Assembly: GCA_021812745.1 (NCBI GenBank)
Contig: JAKAMS010000189.1
Location: 1-5,558 of the forward strand
Length of the DNA: 5,558 bases
DNA from: Bacteroidota bacterium
Lineage (GTDB): Bacteria; Bacteroidota; Ignavibacteria; Ignavibacteriales; Melioribacteraceae
Reading direction: 5' to 3'
In this document: positions 1 to 4,899 of the stretch, in pieces
Layout of the letters: each line of letters starts with the position of its first letter
How positions within the stretch are numbered: position 1 is the stretch's first letter
Made by a program: the position numbers and the translations under genes
The notes under the pieces: generated by a model
Database searches by the model: none
Seen by the model: only the letters and a program-made list of their open reading frames with translations
Told to the model about the DNA's origin: nothing

Positions 1-59
1 TGAATATATGGCAGCGCCTCTATTAACACATCTTCTTTTCTGAAAACCGGATTTGTCAC
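1..59 (-). CDS. argB: Acetylglutamate kinase, N-terminal fragment
   Basis: Only the first 19 complete codons are in the window; the gene runs off the left edge. The peptide reads M(GTG)TNPVFRKEDVLIEALPYI. It ends in the 'EALPYI' segment that in N-acetylglutamate kinases immediately precedes the RGK..VIKYGG nucleotide-binding region, which would be off-window. The enzyme phosphorylates N-acetylglutamate, the second step of arginine synthesis, in the cytoplasm. The start is a GTG at 59-57 that overlaps the argJ TGA stop (GTGA). A GGAAG Shine-Dalgarno at 73-69 lies 9 nt upstream, inside argJ, and no in-frame ATG is available. Position after argC-argJ supports the call. The fragment is short, so identity rests on this motif plus operon context. 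Confidence 0.82.
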   Translation of the reverse strand, partial: MTNPVFRKEDVLIEALPYI

Positions 60-1276
60 GATCTGTAGCTTCCGTTTATTTTTACATATTCAGCAGAGAG
101 ATCGCAAGTCCAGCATGTTGCGGTTCCCTTACCGCCGTTTAATCGGATTGTCATATAAACATTTTTTGATTTTAAAGACTGATTAGCTTCTGCGTTAGAT
201 AAAGTAATGGAATAATTTTGATTTAGTATCTGAACGCCATTGATTATGATTTCGAATTTCTCCGGATCAAATTCAATTCCCGAATAACCAACCGCGGCAA
301 TTATTCTTCCCCAGTTTGCGTCTTCGCCGTGAACGGCGGTTTTCACAAGAGGAGAAAGAGCGATTGTACGTGCGGCTTTAACCGCATCTTCATCTGTCTT
401 TGCGCCTTCAACAGTTATCTCAATTAATTTTGTTGCCCCTTCTCCGTCACGCACAATGTCTATTGAAAGCTTTTTGAGAATCTTGTATAACTCTTCTTCA
501 AATATTCTGTATGATTCAGTTTGAGGAATAATTGTAGCGCCCGATGCACCGTTTGCGAGAGCTATAACCATATCATTTGTACTTGTATCGCCGTCAACAA
601 TTATCCTGTTAAATGTTTTTTCTGATGATTCTTTTAGAAGAGTCTGAAAAACTTCTTTTTCAATTTTCGCATCGGTCAGCACAAATCCCAGCATTGTTGC
701 CATGTTCGGATGAATCATTCCCGAACCTTTTGCCATTCCGTAAATTGTTATCTCTTCACCCTCAATCTGAATTGTTGAAGAAACCGTTTTTGCAAACGTG
801 TCGGTTGTCATTATCGCTTCTGCGGCGCTAGCAAAATCTCTTCCGCTTAGTTTCGATTCGACAGAATGAATTCCTGAAATGATTTTTTCAACCGGAAGCG
901 GTTCCCCGATAACTCCGGTTGATGCAACAAAAATTTCATTTGCATCTATTCCAAGTTCAGCCGCGGTCTCATTGATCATTCTGACCGCATCATTATAACC
1001 TCTTTCTCCGGTACAAGCGTTGGCGTTCCCGCTGTTCACAACAATTGCTTTGTGAAATCGGCTATTAGCCAGAACCATTTTACTTACAAGAACCGGAGCT
1101 GCTTGAACTTTATTTGTTGTAAATACCGCCGCAGCTGTTGCGGGAAAATCCGAAACAATAAGCGCTAAATCTTTTCTTGATTTTTTTATACCGCAATGAA
1201 TTCCCCCGGCTCTAAATCCCAGCGGAACTTTTGTTTCTGTTTTTATGCTCTCTGTAATATCTTTTTCTTTGAACAA
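56..1276 (-). CDS. argJ: Glutamate N-acetyltransferase / amino-acid acetyltransferase ArgJ
   Basis: ArgJ (ornithine acetyltransferase family) transfers the acetyl group of N-acetylornithine to glutamate, recycling it in the cyclic arginine pathway. Some members also use acetyl-CoA; which type this is cannot be told from sequence alone. The 406-residue length is normal. Visible hallmarks are PLGFRAGG (18-25), the FTTNKVQAAPV block (52-62), NSGNANACTG (81-90), the oxyanion-hole STGVIG (119-124), TTDTFAK (157-163) and KGSGMIHPNMATMLGF. In the last motif, Ala193-Thr194 is the expected self-cleavage site and Thr194 the nucleophile of the mature beta chain. ANWGRIIAAVGYSG and the C-terminal YVKINGSYRS are also typical. 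The start is TTG (1276-1274), chosen because AGAAGGA at 1291-1285 sits 8 nt upstream and no ATG occurs before residue 67. It overlaps argC by 34 bp and argB by 4 bp, so it is probably translationally coupled to both. Confidence 0.97.
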   Translation of the reverse strand: MFKEKDITESIKTETKVPLGFRAGGIHCGIKKSRKDLALIVSDFPATAAAVFTTNKVQAAPVLVSKMVLANSRFHKAIVVNSGNANACTGERGYNDAVRMINETAAELGIDANEIFVASTGVIGEPLPVEKIISGIHSVESKLSGRDFASAAEAIMTTDTFAKTVSSTIQIEGEEITIYGMAKGSGMIHPNMATMLGFVLTDAKIEKEVFQTLLKESSEKTFNRIIVDGDTSTNDMVIALANGASGATIIPQTESYRIFEEELYKILKKLSIDIVRDGEGATKLIEITVEGAKTDEDAVKAARTIALSPLVKTAVHGEDANWGRIIAAVGYSGIEFDPEKFEIIINGVQILNQNYSITLSNAEANQSLKSKNVYMTIRLNGGKGTATCWTCDLSAEYVKINGSYRS

Positions 1277-2289
1277 TTTAATAATCCTTCTGTTTGATTT
1301 AATCCGAACATTATGTTCATGTTTTGAATTGCCTGTCCCGCAGCACCCTTAACCAGATTATCAATCGTTGAAAAGACAACAAGTGAGTTGTTGTCATTCA
1401 AATTGAATCCGATATCGCAAAAATTTGTGTGAAGAACATCTTTCATCTCCGGAATTGATGGGTGGATCATTCGGATGAATGGTGAACCGGAATAAGATGA
1501 TTCATATGCTTCCATCACAGATTTTTCAGAGACGCCTTCATTTACATTCGTATGAATAGTCGAATAGATTCCCCGCGTCGTGGGAAGTAGATGCGGAACA
1601 AATGAAAAACTCACTTTCTTCCCGCCGAAATTTTCGAGATACTGTTTTATCTCTGGATTGTGCTGATGACTGCCGACTTTATATGCGCGTACACTTTCGT
1701 TTACTTCACTGAAAATCATATTTGCCGACGCAGATTTACCAGCGCCTGAAGTCCCGCTATAAGAAACAATACTTATCAATTCATCTTTTATTAACTCATT
1801 TTTTAATAAGGGAATAACCGCAAGTAATATGCTGGTTGGATAGCAGCCCGGATTTGCAATTAAATTTGCAGACGAGATCGCTTTTTCATTCCACTCACTC
1901 AATCCATATACCGATTCCTTTAAAAGCTGCGGAGCGGTATGCTCATGTTTGTAATATTGTGAATAGATGGTTTGATCGCTCAATCTAAAATCACCGCCCA
2001 GATCAATTACCCTTACTCCGGTCATATAAGCTTTTTCGATAATATCCATTGAGTTGCCGGACGGCAATGCTACAAACAACAAATCAATACCGTCCAGCGC
2101 TGCCGGGTCGAACTGTTCTATTTCTAACGAGATCATACCACGGAGTGATGCATGAACGTTTTCAATTCGATTTCCGACCGAAGAATTACCGAAGAGTTTT
2201 GAAATCTCTGCATCAGGGTGATTAAGAAGAAGTTTTATTAACTCTACTCCGGAATAGCCCGCAGCTCCTACAATGCCTATTTTAACCAT
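1243..2289 (-). CDS. argC: N-acetyl-gamma-glutamyl-phosphate reductase
   Basis: ArgC catalyses the NADPH-dependent reduction of N-acetylglutamyl phosphate to the semialdehyde, the third step of arginine biosynthesis, in the cytoplasm. The 348-aa protein has the N-terminal Rossmann motif IGIVGAAGYSG (4-14) and LFVALPSG (71-78). It also has the catalytic-cysteine motif NPGCYPT with Cys149, SGTSGAGK (178-185), the active-site histidine motif GSHQHNPEI (His208/His210), and PHLLPTTRGI (232-241). The C-terminal signature GAAGQAIQNMNIMFGL is intact. The ATG at 2289-2287 starts directly at the MVKIGIVGAAG typical of the family and has a modest AGAAGA SD 8 nt upstream. It is the first gene of the argC-argJ-argB operon. 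Its extra lysine-rich tail (about 12 residues after TEGL) is encoded in the part that overlaps argJ and may be a by-product of that overlap. Confidence 0.97.
   Translation of the reverse strand: MVKIGIVGAAGYSGVELIKLLLNHPDAEISKLFGNSSVGNRIENVHASLRGMISLEIEQFDPAALDGIDLLFVALPSGNSMDIIEKAYMTGVRVIDLGGDFRLSDQTIYSQYYKHEHTAPQLLKESVYGLSEWNEKAISSANLIANPGCYPTSILLAVIPLLKNELIKDELISIVSYSGTSGAGKSASANMIFSEVNESVRAYKVGSHQHNPEIKQYLENFGGKKVSFSFVPHLLPTTRGIYSTIHTNVNEGVSEKSVMEAYESSYSGSPFIRMIHPSIPEMKDVLHTNFCDIGFNLNDNNSLVVFSTIDNLVKGAAGQAIQNMNIMFGLNQTEGLLNCSKKKILQRA
1285..1291 (-). promoter_or_regulatory. Shine-Dalgarno deciding the argJ TTG start
   Basis: On the minus strand this reads AGAAGGA, 8 nt before the TTG at 1276-1274. 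It lies inside argC, where its bases encode the Thr-Glu-Gly residues of the conserved ArgC C-terminal motif (NQTEGL). It is the main reason to accept the rare TTG start, as no ATG is available nearby in frame. Confidence 0.75.
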
Positions 2290-2309
2290 CTACAAAGTCT
2301 TCTAAAATT

Positions 2310-2347
2310 GGGGCATAATTATACAAGATTATGCATAATTATGCAAA
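2310..2347. promoter_or_regulatory. Tandem ARG-box-like operators (candidate ArgR binding site)
   Basis: Two 18-bp boxes, 2310-2327 and 2330-2347, are separated by 2 bp. The distal box has the perfect 14-bp palindrome TGCATAATTATGCA at 2332-2345. The proximal box (2312-2325) matches it at 12 of 14 positions, and both share the core CATAATTAT. The known ARG box of E. coli ArgR and Bacillus AhrC is an 18-bp palindrome of the TGAATAATTATTCA type, usually present as pairs 2-3 bp apart that cover the promoter. The sequence, the spacing and the position upstream of argC all agree. That ArgR is the binder is inferred, since no argR gene lies in the window. Confidence 0.68.
2318..2346 (-). promoter_or_regulatory. 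Predicted sigma70-type promoter of argCJB
   Basis: On the minus strand there is a TTGCAT -35 box (2346-2341), a 17-bp spacer and a perfect TATAAT -10 box (2323-2318). Transcription would start near 2311, giving a leader of about 20 nt before the argC ATG. The -35 matches consensus only at its first three bases. The promoter is completely overlapped by the two ARG-box-like palindromes, as expected for a repressible promoter. Confidence 0.6.
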
Positions 2348-2469
2348 TACAATTTTGTTGTTCTTTCTAAACCATTTGTAGTCGTGTTCCGGCGGTAATA
2401 TTAAAATATGGTTATGACCAAGAACTTAATCTTCGGCTTAAGAGCAGTTAAGGCAAGAGAAGTATTTTT

Positions 2470-2832
2470 TTATGATCTGAAAATAAAATAGACCGCCCCG
2501 ATTAAGCATAATCCGGCCCATAAGTAGTCCAGTTTAAATGGTTGGCGCATGTAGATCATTGCAAAAGGAACGAAAATGGAAAGCGTGATTACTTCCTGCA
2601 AAATTTTCAGTTGTGAAAGATTTAATTCCGAATAACCGATTCGGTTTGCCGGAACTTGAAGCAGATATTCGAACAGCGCTATGCCCCAGCTTACAATTGC
2701 GGCAATGTACCATTTTCTATCCGACAGATTTTTTAAGTGTCCGTACCACGCGAAGGTCATAAACATGTTTGAAAGGATGAGAAGAAAAGATGTACGGATA
2801 ATTACCGGAAGATTTACAATATAATTTATCAT
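2470..2832 (-). CDS. DUF486 small membrane protein (DMT superfamily)
   Basis: This is a 120-aa protein with about four hydrophobic helices (roughly residues 10-30, 41-59, 78-95 and 102-118). It carries the conserved signature of the DUF486 family: MTFAWYGHLK (25-34), FEYLLQVPANRIGY (54-67), LKILQEVITLSIFVPFA (75-91) and a terminal GAVYFIFR. DUF486 belongs to the drug/metabolite transporter superfamily as a half-size, EamA-like inner-membrane protein. Its substrate is unknown, so no transport activity should be assumed. Length is full for the family. The ATG at 2832-2830 has only a weak upstream GAG, and no clear promoter was identified in 2833-2958. It lies 126 bp downstream of the XRE gene on the same strand; co-transcription is possible but not shown. 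The 180-bp gap to argC contains the arg promoter. Confidence 0.88.
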   Translation of the reverse strand: MINYIVNLPVIIRTSFLLILSNMFMTFAWYGHLKNLSDRKWYIAAIVSWGIALFEYLLQVPANRIGYSELNLSQLKILQEVITLSIFVPFAMIYMRQPFKLDYLWAGLCLIGAVYFIFRS

Positions 2833-2958
2833 TTGTAGCTCTATACCTTTTTAATAATGAGGATTGATCGTCAAACTTGATGTGCAAAATTAAGAAGAAC
2901 GGGAAAAAGAAGCGCAATTAGTTGTATTCTATTTTCCCTCTCGAAAAGTGAAAAGCAT

Positions 2959-3174
2959 CTATTCTGGTTTCTTGTCCGGAATGAATTCTAATATATCTCC
3001 CGGCTGGCAATCTAAAACTTTGCAGATTGATTCCAGCGTAGAGAATCGTATCGCGCGCGCCTTTTCCGTTTTGAGTACAGATAGATTTGCCATGGTTATT
3101 CCGACTTTCTCTGCAAGCTCCGTGAGGGACATTTTTCTCTTCGCCATCATCACATCTAAATTTACACGTATCAT
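2959..3174 (-). CDS. XRE/Cro-CI-type helix-turn-helix regulator, partner of DUF2975 proteins
   Basis: This 71-aa protein is essentially a single HTH domain of the HTH_26 (YozG-like) type. After an N-terminal strand (IRVNLDVMMAKRKM) comes the helix-turn-helix SLTELAEKVG-ITMANLSVLKTEKARAIRF (16-44). It closes with the family-typical STLESICKVLDCQPGDILEFI (45-65). Small regulators of this kind are commonly encoded beside DUF2975 membrane proteins, for example B. subtilis YozG with YoaS; the biological role is not established. It is the last gene of the cassette, 7 bp after the second DUF2975 gene. The upstream stop TGA plus GG forms its ribosome binding site (GAGG, 5 nt before ATG), so translation is probably coupled. 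It likely controls its own operon; the palindrome at 4399-4410 is a candidate target. Confidence 0.9.
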   Translation of the reverse strand: MIRVNLDVMMAKRKMSLTELAEKVGITMANLSVLKTEKARAIRFSTLESICKVLDCQPGDILEFIPDKKPE

Positions 3175-3179
3175 AATGT

Positions 3180-3212
3180 CCTCACACGGTTAAATCGTTT
3201 TCTTGTTTAATT
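3180..3212. repeat. 33-bp direct repeat, copy A (3' end of second DUF2975 gene)
   Basis: This stretch is identical base for base to 3766-3798, exactly 586 bp away. On the minus strand it covers the last nine sense codons (IKQENDLTV), the TGA stop and the following GG. Those GG bases are part of the Shine-Dalgarno of the XRE gene. The codons just before it differ synonymously between the two genes, so identity begins sharply here. Confidence 0.9.
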
Positions 3213-3760
3213 TTTGCGCCGCGGATAATTATCTCACCAAGCAAAAAAATGAACAGTCCTAAAACAAAAGTTGGCTGAAAAACAGTAACAATTGGAACCA
3301 TTATTATAATTCCCAACTGCTGCATAATAGATTGTGGAATAACGTGATTCTGCTGTATAAAATTATTAATAAATTCAACGATTGTATTTAGTGTTGCAAT
3401 TATTAAAAGCATAATGCCAACGTTCTTAAGCAAATATCCATTTTTTTCTATAAAAGGGTTTTCGTTTTTTACATTTATAATAAATTGTAAAAGTTTTCTG
3501 AAGACTAAAAAGAAGACGATACAAACGGCAATATTTAATAATAGAAGAATAAAAGTAATTGGAAGGTTGTCATAATTGATTGGTATTCGAAATCTGAATA
3601 ATCCCGCAGACGATAATGTGGATCCCTTTAGACTGTCGCCACTAAACAATCGGTAAAGAAACCAGAAAAATCCAATAAGCGCGAATATTAGTAACACTGA
3701 AAACACTTGAATGTAACCATAGATGTACTTTACAATTTTATTTTCCTTAAATGATTCCAT
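3182..3760 (-). CDS. DUF2975 family integral membrane protein (second copy)
   Basis: This 192-aa protein has four predicted membrane helices (about 17-38, 66-87, 112-134 and 148-178). Family marks are the loop NPFIEKNGYLLKNVGI (101-116) after helix 2 and the C-terminal FVLGLFIFLLGEIIIRGAKIKQENDLTV. With four helices and a basic N-terminus (KENKIVK), both ends should be cytoplasmic, which places the ENDLTV tail where it could meet the XRE protein; that contact is inference. It is paralogous to the gene just upstream: the two share the N-terminal (M.S.KEN..VK), NPF.E.NG and C-terminal blocks, while the middle regions diverge strongly. The start ATG (3760-3758) is preceded by GAGGGAG, which begins in the upstream gene's TGA stop. 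Function is unknown. Confidence 0.88.
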   Translation of the reverse strand: MESFKENKIVKYIYGYIQVFSVLLIFALIGFFWFLYRLFSGDSLKGSTLSSAGLFRFRIPINYDNLPITFILLLLNIAVCIVFFLVFRKLLQFIINVKNENPFIEKNGYLLKNVGIMLLIIATLNTIVEFINNFIQQNHVIPQSIMQQLGIIIMVPIVTVFQPTFVLGLFIFLLGEIIIRGAKIKQENDLTV

Positions 3761-3765
3761 TTCTC

Positions 3766-3798
3766 CCTCACACGGTTAAATCGTTTTCTTGTTTAATT
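3766..3798. repeat. 33-bp direct repeat, copy B (3' end of first DUF2975 gene)
   Basis: This is the partner of 3180-3212. It encodes the same IKQENDLTV-stop and contributes the stop-embedded Shine-Dalgarno (TGAGG) for the second DUF2975 gene. Confidence 0.9.
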
Positions 3799-4343
3799 GC
3801 CGCTCCATGAATAATTATTTCTCCAAGAACCATTACAAATAAGCCAAGGACAAAGTATGGATTGAGGAATACGCTTAACAACGAAGCAATTTGTAATAAC
3901 AATTTTGTCGTGGATGTGACAAGAACATCATCTTGTTTAAGCCAAATAATCGAAGTTCCAATAACGATGTGAAGCAACAATGTATAAACCGCTAATAAGA
4001 TTCCAACAAATTTTAGATGTCTGCCATTCTCTTCACAGAAAGGATTTCCCTCAAAAGTATTCTTGATAAACTTTGTAAGTTTTTTTAGCGAGAGAAAAAC
4101 TCCGATTGCAATAATTAAATTCACGCCGATAATTAGCATTTTATGAAATGCAGTTATCACTTTGATTTGATCCATGAACTTGAGAAATCCGAAAACATCA
4201 AGAGAACTTATTTTAGAATAATCTGAAGGCATTAACATTTGTGGCAGATAAAAAAGAATAAAGAAAAAAGGAAATGCCTTGTAGAATAGATCTAAATAAG
4301 CATAAACTGTTTTTACTAAAAAATTTTCTTTTAATGATTTCAT
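3768..4343 (-). CDS. DUF2975 family integral membrane protein (first copy)
   Basis: This 191-aa first gene of the cassette has about four hydrophobic helices (roughly 17-37, 67-87, 111-133 and 147-177). It has the DUF2975 motifs NPFCEENGRHLKFVGI (100-115) and, at the C-terminus, FVLGLFVMVLGEIIIHGAAIKQENDLTV. Its ATG (4343-4341) has the strongest ribosome binding site in the window, GGAGGAGG at 4355-4348 with 4 nt before ATG. It sits about 20 nt downstream of the predicted start site of a good sigma70 promoter. It ends 7 bp before the second DUF2975 gene, and its last 27 coding bases are identical to those of that gene. The family is widespread beside small XRE regulators, but its role is unknown. 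Confidence 0.88.
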   Translation of the reverse strand: MKSLKENFLVKTVYAYLDLFYKAFPFFFILFYLPQMLMPSDYSKISSLDVFGFLKFMDQIKVITAFHKMLIIGVNLIIAIGVFLSLKKLTKFIKNTFEGNPFCEENGRHLKFVGILLAVYTLLLHIVIGTSIIWLKQDDVLVTSTTKLLLQIASLLSVFLNPYFVLGLFVMVLGEIIIHGAAIKQENDLTV

Positions 4344-4369
4344 ATTTCCTCCTCCTTTTTGCTGAGGGC

Positions 4370-4398
4370 AATATAAATTATGAAATTCTGTTTGTCAA
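4370..4398 (-). promoter_or_regulatory. Predicted sigma70 promoter of the DUF2975-DUF2975-XRE operon
   Basis: On the minus strand this is a perfect TTGACA -35 (4398-4393), a 17-bp spacer and a TATATT -10 (4375-4370; five of six consensus bases). The expected start is near 4363, about 20 nt before the ATG at 4343. The strong Shine-Dalgarno lies within that leader. Confidence 0.75.
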
Positions 4399-4410
4399 GA
4401 TAAATTTATC
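4399..4410. promoter_or_regulatory. Perfect palindrome abutting the -35 box; candidate operator
   Basis: GATAAATTTATC is a perfect 12-bp inverted repeat that ends exactly where the minus-strand -35 begins. A further half-site-like GTTTATC follows at 4411-4417. Its position suits a regulator of the operon below, possibly the operon's own XRE protein. It could also affect the divergent gene at 4504, for which a weak plus-strand TTGTCA (4392-4397), 16 bp, TATCAA (4414-4419) would span it. In AT-rich DNA such palindromes also arise by chance. Confidence 0.4.
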
Positions 4411-4503
4411 GTTTATCAATATATTTTTCCCTTTATACGGCATTGCCGCGCCGGACACCTTTGTCTAATTTGGAAGTGGAATTTTCAACTTTGGAGTCAT
4501 TCT

Positions 4504-4764
4504 ATGAAAAAAACAATTCTATTAATACTAATTGGAAAGAGAAAAGAGGAAGCTGTAAAAGTTCAACAGATTCTAACCGGCTGGGGTTGCTTAATCAAAA
4601 CACGTTTGGGAATTCATGACGGTGTATTAGAAAATTGTTCAGACACCGGACTTTTAATTTTGGAAATGGTCGGAACAGATGAACAGAATCAAGATATCGC
4701 GCGCAAACTTTCTGTTCTGCCCGGTGTGTCGTCTAAGCTAGTTGAATTAGAGATTGGTCAATAA
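4504..4764 (+). CDS. TM1266-like ACT-fold protein (iron-only hydrogenase system regulator family)
   Basis: This 86-aa cytoplasmic protein has the pattern of the TM1266 / hyd_TM1266 family. It starts with a beta strand (KTILLILIG) and an amphipathic helix (KEEAVKVQQILTGWG). It then has CLIKTRLGIHDG (29-40), NCSDTGLLILEMVG (44-57), a second helix (QDIARKLSVLPGV) and a final strand (KLVELEI). This is a beta-alpha-beta-beta-alpha-beta ACT-like ferredoxin fold. Members are named for genes near [FeFe]-hydrogenase maturation loci, but no hydrogenase or hyd gene is in the window, so a hydrogenase link is unproven. No DNA-binding domain is present; it may act as a ligand-sensing or partner protein. 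His38 and Cys45 lie in the most conserved-looking part and could be ligand contacts (inference). GGAG at 4493-4496, 7 nt before ATG, supports the start. It is divergent from the DUF2975 operon and convergent with the BNR gene. Confidence 0.8.
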   Translation: MKKTILLILIGKRKEEAVKVQQILTGWGCLIKTRLGIHDGVLENCSDTGLLILEMVGTDEQNQDIARKLSVLPGVSSKLVELEIGQ

Positions 4765-4804
4765 GACGTTGCTCATTTTACATTTGGAAAAAGACAGAAA
4801 AAAT

Positions 4805-4891
4805 AATAGAACGCGGATGACACTGATTTAACAGATCTTCGCAGATTTGGTCCGCGATAATCCTTTTAATCCGCGTCATCCGTGTTCTATT
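4805..4891. repeat. Long intergenic inverted repeat; hairpin element and probable bidirectional terminator
   Basis: Two 41-bp arms (4805-4845 and 4851-4891) pair without gaps around a 5-base loop (4846-4850), with 32 of 41 positions complementary. Counting G-U pairs, the minus-strand RNA forms 36 of 41 pairs and the plus-strand RNA 33, so the fold is better as a transcript of the BNR gene. T-rich runs follow the stem in both directions (4889-4906 on plus; complement of 4804-4790 on minus). It sits between two convergent genes, 40 bp after one stop and 8 bp after the other, as a shared terminator would. Each arm has a 9-10 bp periodic pattern (CGGAT, CTGAT, CAGAT, CAGAT). It resembles the dispersed 'GCGGATGAC...ATCCGCGTCATCCG' intergenic repeats seen in many environmental bacteria; copy number cannot be judged here. 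Confidence 0.8.
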
Positions 4892-4899
4892 TTTATTTT

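Noticed and set aside
613..831. A 72-aa plus-strand reading frame inside argJ.
   Set aside because: It is antisense to a well-supported enzyme core, with low-complexity Leu/Ser-rich composition and no family resemblance; it is a shadow frame.
2400..2469. Possible terminator after the DUF486 gene (CTTAA...TTAAG pairing near 2424-2440).
   Set aside because: The stem is only five A/T-rich pairs with no following T-run on the minus strand, so it cannot be supported.
2408..2491. A 27-codon plus-strand reading frame (MVMTKNLIFGLRAVKAREVFF...) between argC and the DUF486 gene.
   Set aside because: It is very short, resembles no family I recognise, lacks a well-placed Shine-Dalgarno and runs into the 3' end of the DUF486 gene on the other strand.
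2717..2917. A 66-aa minus-strand reading frame overlapping the start of the DUF486 gene.
   Set aside because: It is in another frame over a conserved family protein and has no recognisable domain.
3050..3060. A CGCGCGCG run within the XRE gene, considered as a Z-DNA or regulatory element.
   Set aside because: It is explained by Ala/Arg codons of KARAIRF in the regulator; a short run of this kind needs no other explanation.
2948..3193. An 81-aa plus-strand reading frame opposite the XRE gene.
   Set aside because: It is the antisense shadow of a clear HTH protein and has no domain or ribosome binding site.
4274..4468. A 64-aa plus-strand reading frame covering the start and promoter of the DUF2975 operon.
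   Set aside because: It overlaps the N-terminus, strong ribosome binding site and promoter of the minus-strand operon, and its hydrophobic stretch is the antisense of a membrane helix.
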